A DNA stretch of 64,000 bases. Origin: Galbitalea sp036271795 (GTDB lineage Bacteria > Actinomycetota > Actinomycetes > Actinomycetales > Microbacteriaceae). The stretch is taken from assembly GCA_036271795.1 (NCBI GenBank), contig DATAZY010000002.1, positions 1 to 64,000 on the forward strand, read 5' to 3'. Below the pieces are notes generated by a model. It worked only from the letters and a program-made list of their open reading frames with translations. It did no database searches and was not told where the DNA came from. Position 1 is the first letter of the stretch. The number at the start of each line of letters is the position of its first letter. Shown piece after piece: positions 15,892 through 23,896 of this stretch. A program made the translations under genes and the position numbers.

Positions 15892-16742
15892 CCGCGATTC
15901 GCAGTGCGACTGTCCCGACGCGACCGATTCAGCTGCGTCGCCTGCCCTGGGGGCTCTTTGTCGCCGTGCTCCTCGTGCTGCTTCTCGCGGTCGCGGCGAT
16001 CGCCCCGCAACTGCTTGCCACGCACGACCCGTATGCGCTCGACTACCCAGCCGCGCTGCAGGGCCCGTCGTGGGCGCACTGGTTCGGCACCGACGAATCG
16101 GGCCGAGATCTTTACAGCCGGCTCGTGTTCGGCGCCGGGCAGTCGCTTCTTATCGGACTCGGCGCAGCCGGGGTTGGCATCGTGCTTGCGCTCATCCTTG
16201 GGTCGCTCGCCGCGCTCGCTGTGAAGCCGGCGGCCGTGGTGGTCGATCGTTTTGTCGAGGTGATGTTCGCCTTTCCCGCGCTGCTTCTCGCCCTACTCCT
16301 CATCGCGATCGCGGGGCCGTCGGCGGTCACCGAGATCTTCGCGGTTGGGCTCGGCACCGCTCCGGGATACGCCCGCATGATCCGCGGCCAGATACTCGCT
16401 GCGAAGAACTCGGGCTACGTCGAGGCGGCGACCGCGCTCGGACACTCTCGGGCACGAATCGTGTCGGCGCACATCCTGCCCAACGCGCTCCGGCCGCTCG
16501 TGGCCGTGTTCGCGCTATCGGTTGGCCAGTCAATCGTCTGGTCCTCGAGTCTGTCGTTCCTCGGGCTCGGGGTCGCGCCCCCGGCGCCGGAATGGGGTGC
16601 ACTGTTGGATGCCGGACGCGGCTACATCATTCAGGCGAACTGGCTTGAGGTCATCCCCGGGCTCGTCATCGTCGCGGTCGCGCTCGCCGCAACCACCATC
16701 GGTCGCCACCTGCAGGCACATCTGGAAAAAGGGGAGAAGTGA
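15888..16742 (+). CDS. ABC transporter permease, DppC type
   Basis: 284 residues; ATG 15888 overlaps the previous stop (ATGA). The N-terminus has a TM span (LFVAVLLVLLLAVAAIAPQLL) followed by HWFGTDESGRDLYSRLVFGAG, the hallmark of DppC/OppC permeases. The EAA loop is in the region AATALGHSRARIVSAHILPNALRPL. The segment SSSLSFLGLGVAPPAPEWG near residue 220 is also characteristic. It pairs with the 14854 product. The ATPase gene starts at the last base of its stop codon. Confidence 0.93.
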   Translation: MTAIRSATVPTRPIQLRRLPWGLFVAVLLVLLLAVAAIAPQLLATHDPYALDYPAALQGPSWAHWFGTDESGRDLYSRLVFGAGQSLLIGLGAAGVGIVLALILGSLAALAVKPAAVVVDRFVEVMFAFPALLLALLLIAIAGPSAVTEIFAVGLGTAPGYARMIRGQILAAKNSGYVEAATALGHSRARIVSAHILPNALRPLVAVFALSVGQSIVWSSSLSFLGLGVAPPAPEWGALLDAGRGYIIQANWLEVIPGLVIVAVALAATTIGRHLQAHLEKGEK

Positions 16743-18433
16743 TGAGCATCGCCGAAACCATCGACGACCCGGTAGAACTCGGCCTGGACTGGCCGGCCAC
16801 GAGGCTGTCGGCCCGGAACCTGCGAGTGAGCTTCCTCGTCGACGGTGTTCGTCGCGACATTGTGCGGGGGCTCTCCTTCGAGTTGACACCCGGTGAGTGC
16901 GTGGCAATCGTGGGTGAGTCCGGGTCGGGCAAGAGCGTCACCGCCCGAGCGCTGGTTGGGCTCGCCGGACGCAACTCAATAGTCGAAGCAGACTCTCTGG
17001 AGCTGCACCACGAGGATGCGCTCGCGTTTACACCGCGCAAGTGGCGCCGGGTGCGCGGCCGCGATGTCGGCTTCATCCTGCAGGATGCCCTCGTCTCGCT
17101 CGACCCGCTTCGCCCCGTGCGGTCCGAGATCGCGGAGGCGCTGGCGCTGCACCACCGGGGCACCCGTTCGGAGCGGTCGCGGAGGGTGATCGATTTACTC
17201 ACCCGGGTCGGGGTGCCATTTCCGGAAGTGAGGGCGCGCCAGCGTCCAGACCAGCTCTCCGGAGGCCTTCGCCAGCGCGCCCTGATCGCCTCGGCGATCG
17301 CGCTCGATCCCGACATCGTGATCGCGGATGAGCCCACCACGGCTCTCGATGTGTCCGTGCAGGCGCAGGTGCTTGGCGAGCTCGAGAAGATGAAGCTTCG
17401 AGGCGCGTCCGTCATCCTGATCAGCCACGACCTCTCGGTGGTTGCCCAACTGGCGGATCAGATCCTGGTCATGCGCGGTGGCGAAGTGCTGGAGCAGGGG
17501 ACCGCTGCACAGGTGCTCGGGTCGCCGAAGCACGACTACACAAAAGCGCTCATCGCGGCGGTTCCGAGTGAGCGCACTCGCGGTCAGAAGCTGAGCCCGA
17601 CAGCCGTGCCTGATGCGGCGACCGCTCCCGTGCGGTCGCACCGGCAGGTGGGATCAGTGCTCGAGGCACGGGATCTCGTCAGGCGGTTCGTGTCACCCGA
17701 CGGCGCCGTCAACCGCGCAGTCGATCGGGTCTCGTTCACGCTCGGCGCGGGGGAAACCCTCGGCATCGTCGGCGAATCGGGGTCCGGCAAGAGCACGACC
17801 GCAAAGCTCGCTCTCGGTCTCGAGAGGCTCGACGGCGGCACCGTACGCCTGCTCGGACGGGACTGGTCGACACTGCCGGAACGGCGCCGGCGGCGACTGC
17901 GGCCACGAATTTCGTTCGTCAACCAGGATCCGCTCAGTTCATTTGATCCGCGCTGGAACGTCGAGCGCATCCTGCTCGACGCTCTGCGGGGGAGTCGGCT
18001 GTCCCGTTTCGGCCGGCGGGCGAGGGTGCTGGAACTTCTCGGGCTGGTCGGATTGTCTTCTGAGGTACTCGATCGCTTCCCGCTGAAGCTCTCCGGAGGC
18101 CAGCGGCAGCGCGTCGCGATTGCTCGGGCGCTCGCTCCTCGCCCGTCAGTCATCGTGCTCGACGAGGCCGTGTCCGCACTCGACGTCACCATCCAGGCCC
18201 AGATCCTGGACCTGCTCGTCGCGCTGCAGCGATCATCGGGCGTCAGTTATCTCTTCATTTCGCACGATCTCGGGGTCATCAGCCACCTGAGCGACCGCGT
18301 GCTGGTAATGAAGGATGGGCGGGTTGTCGAGGAAGGCACTCCCGACGACATCTTCCAGCGGCCTCAGCATCCGTACACGCGCGAACTCATCGCATCCATC
18401 CCCGCCTTCGATCCGGCCGCTTTCTCGGCCTGA
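16742..18433 (+). CDS. ABC transporter double ATPase, dipeptide/oligopeptide type
   Basis: 563 residues, with two fused nucleotide-binding domains equivalent to DppD and DppF. The first has Walker A GESGSGKS near residue 59, signature LSGGLRQR and Walker B IVIADEPTTALD. The second has Walker A GESGSGKST near residue 345, signature LSGGQRQR and Walker B VIVLDEAVSALD. The end PQHPYTRELIASIP is typical of oligopeptide ATPases. ATG 16742 is preceded by GGGGAG; the GTG at 16739 is an alternative. It energises the importer formed by the two permeases upstream. Confidence 0.94.
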   Translation: MSIAETIDDPVELGLDWPATRLSARNLRVSFLVDGVRRDIVRGLSFELTPGECVAIVGESGSGKSVTARALVGLAGRNSIVEADSLELHHEDALAFTPRKWRRVRGRDVGFILQDALVSLDPLRPVRSEIAEALALHHRGTRSERSRRVIDLLTRVGVPFPEVRARQRPDQLSGGLRQRALIASAIALDPDIVIADEPTTALDVSVQAQVLGELEKMKLRGASVILISHDLSVVAQLADQILVMRGGEVLEQGTAAQVLGSPKHDYTKALIAAVPSERTRGQKLSPTAVPDAATAPVRSHRQVGSVLEARDLVRRFVSPDGAVNRAVDRVSFTLGAGETLGIVGESGSGKSTTAKLALGLERLDGGTVRLLGRDWSTLPERRRRRLRPRISFVNQDPLSSFDPRWNVERILLDALRGSRLSRFGRRARVLELLGLVGLSSEVLDRFPLKLSGGQRQRVAIARALAPRPSVIVLDEAVSALDVTIQAQILDLLVALQRSSGVSYLFISHDLGVISHLSDRVLVMKDGRVVEEGTPDDIFQRPQHPYTRELIASIPAFDPAAFSA

Positions 18434-18474
18434 TCTCCAGACTTCACAGCACTTTCGTCGAAAGAGAGCCCATC

Positions 18475-19902
18475 ATGGCCGAGCCAAAGCAACTGTTCCT
18501 CAACCTGTTCGAGATGGCATGTGTCAGCCACATCACGCACGGCCTGTGGCCGCTTCCCGGCAACAACCGCGAGCGCTTCGCAGACCTCGACTACTGGACT
18601 GAGCTCGCGGACATCCTCGAGAATGGCGGTTTCGACGGCGTATTCCTCGCCGACGTGATCGGGGCCTACGACGTGTTTCGGGGCGGGGCGGAAACCGCGC
18701 TGCGTGAAGGGCTGCAGAGCCCGAACATCGACCCGCTCCTGGTCATCCCCGCAATGGCGGCGGTCACCAAGCGGCTCGGGTTCGGCGTCACGTTCTCGAC
18801 CACCTACGAGCCGCCGTTCGCATTCGCCCGACGGATGTCGACGCTTGACCACCTGACGAAGGGTCGCGTCGGCTGGAACGTCGTGACGTCGTACCTTCCG
18901 AACGCGGCACACAACTTTGGGCTGGATGGTGAAGTCCCGCACGATCTCCGCTACCAGTACGCCGACGAATACCTCGATGTGCTGTACAAGCTGTGGGAGG
19001 GTTCATGGGACGACGACGCCGTCGTCGCCGACCGCGAGCACGGGATCTACACCGACCCGTCGAAGGTTCGCTACATCAACCACGTCGGCGACCGCTATCG
19101 CGTCTCCGGGCCGCACATTGTGCATCCGTCGCCTCAGCGCACGCCCGTCATTTTCCAGGCCACGGGATCACCTGCGGGGATCGAGTTTGCCGGTCGACAT
19201 GCCGAGGCCGTCTTCACGGGTGGGCGTACTTCTGAGGAGTTCCGGCGCAATGCCGAGACAATGCGCGATGCCGCTGTGCGGCACGGTCGCAACTCGGACG
19301 ACATCAAGTTCATCGCGATGGCGGGCGTCGTTGTCGGGCGTACCGAGGAGGAGGCTGCCGACAAGTGGCGCCTCTACCGGGAGCACGTGAGCATCGACGG
19401 CATCCTGGCGCACTCGAGCCTGCCCGTCGACCTGACCGCATTCCCGCGCGAGATCACCGTCGCCGAAGCCCTTCGTCGGGCCGATGTGTCGCCCTCCGCC
19501 GTTCCATTCCTTCCGCTCGAACGCACCGTCGGACAGGCGCTCGACTTCATTTCCGGTTCGAGGGATGACCGGTTCTTCGTCGCAGGCACGCCCTCGGTGG
19601 TTGCGGACGAGATCGAGCGTTGGCTCGACGAGGACGGTCTCGACGGCATCAACCTCCGGCAGTACCACTCCTTCGATACCGCGCGTGACTTTGCGGAACT
19701 CGTGGTTCCGGAGCTGCGCAAGCGCGGTCGCCTGCCCGAGGCGGGATCGCATCCCGGCACGCTCCGGGAACGCCTGTTCGGTGAGGGCAACAGCCGTCTG
19801 CCGGAGCGGCACATCGCAACTCGCTATCGCGGTGGCGCCAACCTCGATGTGCCGGTGGAGCGTCTCGATTTCGCTGGTGCCGCGAATACGGGGTCGTTCT
19901 GA
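18475..19902 (+). CDS. NtaA/DmoA-type FMNH2-dependent monooxygenase
   Basis: 475 residues, bacterial-luciferase-like TIM barrel of the long NtaA/SnaA/DszA/DmoA subgroup. Indicative segments are DLDYWTELADILENGGFDGVFLAD, GFGVTFSTTYEPPFAFARRMSTLDHLTKGRVGWNVVTS near residue 100-140, and FQATGSPAGIEFAGRHAEAVFT near 223. These enzymes use FMNH2 and O2 to oxidise compounds such as nitrilotriacetate, dibenzothiophene sulfone or dimethyl sulfide. The reductase that would supply FMNH2 starts at the last base of this gene's stop codon. The substrate cannot be deduced from the sequence alone; the importer upstream suggests it is taken up from outside. Confidence 0.92.
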   Translation: MAEPKQLFLNLFEMACVSHITHGLWPLPGNNRERFADLDYWTELADILENGGFDGVFLADVIGAYDVFRGGAETALREGLQSPNIDPLLVIPAMAAVTKRLGFGVTFSTTYEPPFAFARRMSTLDHLTKGRVGWNVVTSYLPNAAHNFGLDGEVPHDLRYQYADEYLDVLYKLWEGSWDDDAVVADREHGIYTDPSKVRYINHVGDRYRVSGPHIVHPSPQRTPVIFQATGSPAGIEFAGRHAEAVFTGGRTSEEFRRNAETMRDAAVRHGRNSDDIKFIAMAGVVVGRTEEEAADKWRLYREHVSIDGILAHSSLPVDLTAFPREITVAEALRRADVSPSAVPFLPLERTVGQALDFISGSRDDRFFVAGTPSVVADEIERWLDEDGLDGINLRQYHSFDTARDFAELVVPELRKRGRLPEAGSHPGTLRERLFGEGNSRLPERHIATRYRGGANLDVPVERLDFAGAANTGSF

Positions 19903-20501
19903 TGGCGGAGATCTCGGTCGTCGGGGTCAGTGGAAGTCCGATTCGTCCTTCCCGAACGACGGCTCTCGTCGAAGAGGTGACTCGCGCGTTCGCGACGAGC
20001 CTCGGAGGAGTGCACACGGTCGTCGAGCTTGCCCCGCTTCTCGGCGAACTCGGCGCCGGTCCGTTCCGCAACGACATCGGTCCGAACGCGCGCGAAGCTC
20101 TCGAACTGGTCGAGGCGGCGGACCTGATCGTCGTGGGCTCGCCCGCCTACCGGGCGACTTACACCGGCCTGTTCAAGCTGTTCTTCGACCACGTCGGACA
20201 GTATGCGCTCGCGGACAAACCGGTCATCCTCACGGCCACCGGTGGCAGCGACCGGCACGCGCTGCTCGTTGAACACCAGATGCGCCCTCTGTTTGGCTTC
20301 TTCCAGGCGCTGACACTCCCGCTCGGTATCTTCGCGAACGAGGGGGACTTCACCGACTATCGGGTGACGTCGACGGAACTCTACGACCGGATGACGACGA
20401 CGATGCAGCGGACCCTCCCGCTGATCCTGTCCCATCTCGCACCCCGCGACGTCACCTCGGGCTCTCCGGTGCTGGAGTTCGCGCGACCCGACGTGTTCTA
20501 G
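19902..20501 (+). CDS. NAD(P)H-dependent FMN reductase (SsuE/MsuE type)
   Basis: 199 residues, flavodoxin-like fold. VVGVSGSPIRPSRTTAL at the N-terminus forms the FMN phosphate loop, and GSPAYRATYTGLFKLFFDHV (residues ~86-105) is the typical SsuE/MsuE segment. ATG 19902 overlaps the previous TGA by one base. It reduces FMN with NAD(P)H and hands FMNH2 to the monooxygenase encoded just upstream, closing the operon that begins at 13248. Confidence 0.93.
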   Translation: MAEISVVGVSGSPIRPSRTTALVEEVTRAFATSLGGVHTVVELAPLLGELGAGPFRNDIGPNAREALELVEAADLIVVGSPAYRATYTGLFKLFFDHVGQYALADKPVILTATGGSDRHALLVEHQMRPLFGFFQALTLPLGIFANEGDFTDYRVTSTELYDRMTTTMQRTLPLILSHLAPRDVTSGSPVLEFARPDVF

Positions 20502-20538
20502 CAAAGCTCGCGAACCAAGGGCCCGGTATTCTCGTGCC

Positions 20539-21165
20539 GTGACCACTGCGCGGGAGTACGTCGGCCGACCTGCGATCATTTCGGCCTATCTCACCCCTGT
20601 CCTGTTTATCGGCGGCACGATTGTCGCGGGGCTGGCGTGGCCGAGCTACGACCCGGTGCGGCAGACGATCAGTGAGCTCGCGGCGGGGGATGCGCCGACC
20701 CGCGAGTTCATGACGATCATCTTCGTGCTCACGGGATGCTCGCACCTGGTTACCGTCGCCTTCGCGCGCGGCATCGGAGTCCCTGGCCGAATCGTCTATC
20801 TTCTCGGCGCGCTTGCCTCGCTCGCCGTCGCCGCGTTCCCGTTGCCCTCGGTCGCCGGCACGTCGGCGGCACACAACACGGCGGCGATCATCGGGTTCGT
20901 ACTACTCGCGGCCTGGCCCATTCTCGGGATGCGGCTCCGGTCCGACTATCCCTGGCTGGTTCGCCCGCTCGGCTCGATCCTGGGCACGGTGCTGCTCACC
21001 GCCATCTGTCTCTGGTTTCTGGTCGTCTGGACCTCGCATTCTGTGCCGTACGTCGGACTCATCGAGCGCGTCGCGGCCGACGCGGAATCGATCTGGCCCG
21101 CGGTCGTCGTCACCGCCCTGTTCCTTCGCGCTCGGCAACTGCGCGTACCGCAGGCACCGCAGTAG
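20539..21165 (+). CDS. DUF998 family membrane protein
   Basis: 208 residues from GTG 20539 with about six hydrophobic segments. The motif WPSYDPVRQTISELAAGDAP near residues 34-53 between TM1 and TM2 is the defining sequence of DUF998 proteins. No catalytic function is known for the family. It stands alone on the plus strand between the monooxygenase operon and a VOC gene. Confidence 0.85.
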   Translation: MTTAREYVGRPAIISAYLTPVLFIGGTIVAGLAWPSYDPVRQTISELAAGDAPTREFMTIIFVLTGCSHLVTVAFARGIGVPGRIVYLLGALASLAVAAFPLPSVAGTSAAHNTAAIIGFVLLAAWPILGMRLRSDYPWLVRPLGSILGTVLLTAICLWFLVVWTSHSVPYVGLIERVAADAESIWPAVVVTALFLRARQLRVPQAPQ

Positions 21166-21211
21166 ATACACCAGGGTTGTTAGCAACGGTCGCCTGGGGT
21201 TTGATCGAGCT

Positions 21212-21571
21212 ATGAAAATCAGATCTCGTATCACCGTGTTCGATACCCCCGATCTCGCGGGCGAGAGCGCGTTTTGGGCGGGTCTTCTCGGCGGAACGGT
21301 CGACCTTGAGGACGATTGGGCGACTGTTCTCGTGGACGGTAAAGCGCAGCTGGGTTTCCAACTAGCGCCAAATCATGTCGCCCCCGACTGGCCGGACGGC
21401 GAGCAGCAACAGATCCACCTCGACCTGTACGTCGATGACATCGCGACCGCGCACGAGCAGGCGATTGCGTTAGGTGCGAGAGTGCTGAAGGCGGTCAGCC
21501 TCGAAATGCCCCACGGGTTCCAGGTCTACGCGGATCCGTCGGGGCATCCCTTCTGCCTGTGCTGGCCGTGA
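21212..21571 (+). CDS. VOC (glyoxalase-like) domain protein
   Basis: 119 residues from ATG 21212. The beta-alpha-beta-beta-beta pattern of a VOC domain is visible: ITVFDTPDLAGESAFWAGLLGG at the start, HLDLYVDDIATAHEQAIALGARVL in the middle and GFQVYADPSGHPFCLC at the end. The DPSGHPFCL ending is typical of short actinobacterial VOC proteins. It could be a lyase, a dioxygenase-like enzyme or an antibiotic-binding protein. Metal ligands are only partly evident, so function is open. Confidence 0.85.
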   Translation: MKIRSRITVFDTPDLAGESAFWAGLLGGTVDLEDDWATVLVDGKAQLGFQLAPNHVAPDWPDGEQQQIHLDLYVDDIATAHEQAIALGARVLKAVSLEMPHGFQVYADPSGHPFCLCWP

Positions 21572-21613
21572 CGCGTGCTGGCCCTGGTCGCCGTCGTGTC
21601 TGCGGCTAGTTAG

Positions 21614-22249
21614 GTGGATACCACAGGGGAGTCGACGCTCAGCATCGTCCTCGACCTGGTCGTGCTGGTCGCCGGGCTACAGGTGGCTGTGCGCTTACGG
21701 CCGGTGAACCGGGGGTTCCCGGTCGTCGCGCTGGTCTCGACGCTCGTCATCGGGATCCCGTCGCTGCTGCAGTTTGCCTTCCCGTCGATCGGGGCTGCCC
21801 TGTCCCGCCAGCCGTGGCTCGAACTGCAGGGCCAGTGGTGGCGCGTTCTCACCGCGATCCTGGCGCAGGACGGCGGGCTCGTTGGCGCCATCTTCAACCT
21901 TGTGGTGGTCGCCGTGGTCGTGACGCTTGGCGAGCGAGCATGGGGGCGATGGCGCTCAGTGGTGCTGTTTCTGGGGCCATCCATAGTGCTGAATCTGCTC
22001 GCGGTGGCGTGGAACGAGCCCGGGGGCGGAAGCTCGTTCGCCAGCGACGGGTTGCTACTCAGCATGTGCGCGCTCGGTGTGCTGACCCTGAGACGCCCGC
22101 TCATCCTCGCCTGCGCCGGAATCGCGGGAGCGGCAGGCATCGTGCTCGTGATTGCGAACGACGCTCACGGCGTCGCCATGCTGTTGGGTGCAGTTCTCGG
22201 ATTCGCATTCGGCTTCCTGCGCCGTTTCCGTTCAGACGCTCAGCGATGA
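21614..22249 (+). CDS. Rhomboid-like membrane protein
   Basis: 211 residues from GTG 21614, with about six membrane spans. The segment GQWWRVLTAIL (residues 73-83) matches the conserved rhomboid loop, an Asn and a Glu follow (FNLVVVAVVVTLGERAWG), a Ser sits in FASDG near 144 at the place of the usual GxSxG, and NDAHGVAMLLGAVLGF puts a His near 185 on the last helix. The serine-histidine dyad of rhomboid proteases may therefore be present, although the serine loop is not canonical. It overlaps the MarR gene at 22246 by 4 nt. Confidence 0.6.
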   Translation: MDTTGESTLSIVLDLVVLVAGLQVAVRLRPVNRGFPVVALVSTLVIGIPSLLQFAFPSIGAALSRQPWLELQGQWWRVLTAILAQDGGLVGAIFNLVVVAVVVTLGERAWGRWRSVVLFLGPSIVLNLLAVAWNEPGGGSSFASDGLLLSMCALGVLTLRRPLILACAGIAGAAGIVLVIANDAHGVAMLLGAVLGFAFGFLRRFRSDAQR

Positions 22250-22689
22250 TGCAGAATCTGAGGATGCCGCGATCAAAGTCGTCACCCGCCACCGCGGAGG
22301 TGATCAGGGCTACGACGGCAGTTGGCGAGCACTACTACGCCTCCGCGAGTGCCGTCGGGTTGAGCGTTCAGGAGGCGCGACTGCTCTACATCCTGAGTCT
22401 CAATCCCAGCAACATGCTCGGACTGACGTCCGCACTCAACGTTCCGAAGTCGACGATGAGCGGGCTCGTCACCCGGATGGAATCCGCCGGCCTCGTCGTA
22501 CGGTCGCCCGACCCACGCGATCGCCGCAACTTGCTCGCGACGCCAACCTCACGGGGAACGGCTGTGGCGAACGCGTTTGCGAGCGATCTCGCCGCACGGG
22601 TTTCCACCGTCTTGTCCGTTCTGGATGTCGAGGAGCGGGTCGAGCTCGCGGACATCCTGAGCGAGATCCTCGTGGCGATCGAACCCTGA
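22246..22689 (+). CDS. MarR-family transcriptional regulator
   Basis: 147 residues from ATG 22246 (ATG 22249 and 22264 are alternatives). A winged helix is visible: NMLGLTSALNVPKSTMSGLVTRMESAGLVVRSPDPRDRRNLLATPTSRG around residues 60-110, with the recognition helix KSTMSGLVTRME and the DPRDRRN wing. The ends are helical, as needed for dimerisation. It overlaps the rhomboid-like gene and is convergent with a second MarR gene whose stop is adjacent (22690). Target genes are not evident; the rhomboid-like gene in the same transcript is the closest candidate. Confidence 0.88.
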   Translation: MMQNLRMPRSKSSPATAEVIRATTAVGEHYYASASAVGLSVQEARLLYILSLNPSNMLGLTSALNVPKSTMSGLVTRMESAGLVVRSPDPRDRRNLLATPTSRGTAVANAFASDLAARVSTVLSVLDVEERVELADILSEILVAIEP

Positions 22690-23136
22690 TCAGCGCGGCC
22701 CGGCGAGGGGAAGAGGCACCGTCGCATCGGGCAACTTCGCCATCAGCTCCCGCAGTCGACGGGCACGACCGGGGCTGAGATTCGTCACCAGTTCATCGAC
22801 TCGCTCGCTGAGCGCCCGATCGAACTCCGCGAGTACGGTGACGCCCGCGGCGGTATTGCGGACAATCTGCCTGCGACGATCGGCTTCGTCCTCTGTACGC
22901 ATCACTAGTCCCACCGCCTCGAGCTGGTCGATCACGCTCGTCACCGTCGTTTTGGGTGCCCCGAGCGCCCGCGCGAGCGCCGTCATGCTCGCGCCATCCG
23001 CTGCCACCCGAAGCACCTGCAGTTGCAGGGCGGTCAAGCCGGAGGCGGCACGCACCTCGAGAACGCGCTCGCCAACCGCCGTTGTCAGGCGGATGAGCCC
23101 CGCGCCGGCGCCCAGCGGCCCAGGCGAATTGCTCAT
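22690..23136 (-). CDS. MarR-family transcriptional regulator
   Basis: 148 residues from ATG 23136, preceded by GAGGGA; an upstream start is possible but lacks family residues. The winged helix is MTALARALGAPKTTVTSVIDQLEAVGLVMRTEDEADRRRQIVRNTAAG around residues 51-98. The gene is divergent from the membrane protein gene at 23286, and the intergenic region carries a perfect inverted repeat GTACTAA-N7-TTAGTAC with an extra half-site, most simply read as its operator. It probably represses the divergent gene and itself. The inducer is unknown. Confidence 0.9.
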   Translation of the reverse strand: MSNSPGPLGAGAGLIRLTTAVGERVLEVRAASGLTALQLQVLRVAADGASMTALARALGAPKTTVTSVIDQLEAVGLVMRTEDEADRRRQIVRNTAAGVTVLAEFDRALSERVDELVTNLSPGRARRLRELMAKLPDATVPLPLAGPR

Positions 23137-23231
23137 GGTTCCCTCGTACTCCCGTGGGATTAGCGGCCGGCACAACCGGTACTCCACTCAGATCAAATCC
23201 GCGTGATGCTCTCGACTTTAGTCCGATGTAC

Positions 23232-23266
23232 GTACTAATTTTCAGTTAGTACGACCGTCGTACTAA
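23232..23266. promoter_or_regulatory. Palindromic operator, probably for the MarR protein at 22690
   Basis: GTACTAA (23232-23238) and TTAGTAC (23246-23252) form a perfect inverted repeat with a 7-bp centre. A third half-site GTACTAA lies at 23260-23266, 28 bp after the first. The cluster ends 20 bp before the start codon at 23286 and lies in the divergent region between a MarR gene and its neighbour, where MarR operators are usual. Confidence 0.6.
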
Positions 23267-23285
23267 TTATTGAAAGGTTCCGCCA

Positions 23286-23720
23286 ATGCCTGCCACCGAT
23301 ACGGCCACTCTCGGCGTCGTGACCCCCGCCCGCTCCCGCTCTGTCGCGATCATTGCCGCGGGCATCCTCGTCGCAATCCTTGCCAACTCGATCATTGCGA
23401 TTGCTGCCCGCGCCGTCGGCGCGAGCGTCAACTTCTCACCGCTTCTCTTCTTCGTCTACGCGCCCTTCACCCTCGTCGGCTTCCTCGCGGCCTACGTCGG
23501 GTGGCGCATCGTGAGGCGCAGAGCGAGTCGTCCCGCTGCGGTGCTGCGCGTGCTTGTGCCCGTTCTCACGGTGTTGTCCTTCGCGCCAGACACCGTCCTC
23601 GTGATCACCGGGTTCATTCCCGGCGCATCTCTCACCGCAGTGATCGCGCTCGGTCTCATGCACCTTGTGGTCGTCGCCATCGCGGTTCCGATTTGCGCCC
23701 GACTCGTTCCGGTTCACTGA
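23286..23720 (+). CDS. DUF6069 family membrane protein
   Basis: 144 residues from ATG 23286, with GAAAGG upstream. Four hydrophobic segments are visible (about residues 20-45, 50-72, 88-110, 118-140), with a polar N-terminus. The arrangement and the segment FFVYAPFTLVGFLAAYVGWRIVRRR fit the DUF6069 family of four-TM actinobacterial proteins, function unknown. It is the likely target of the divergent MarR regulator. MarR-controlled small membrane proteins often respond to toxic small molecules, which is a guess here. Confidence 0.8.
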   Translation: MPATDTATLGVVTPARSRSVAIIAAGILVAILANSIIAIAARAVGASVNFSPLLFFVYAPFTLVGFLAAYVGWRIVRRRASRPAAVLRVLVPVLTVLSFAPDTVLVITGFIPGASLTAVIALGLMHLVVVAIAVPICARLVPVH

Positions 23721-23896
23721 TTCTGTGAGTGCACCCCCAATTCGCGTGCCGTGGCCGATTCCTGACCGTTAACTGCATGCGGATGAGGGGTATTACCAAT
23801 AGTCTTGCCGGAAGGTTGCCCAAGACCACGGTCGCCCAACACTCGAAGTGCAGCATCCCGCTGAGCGCTTTGGGTGCGACCGAATTGAGGCTCGAC

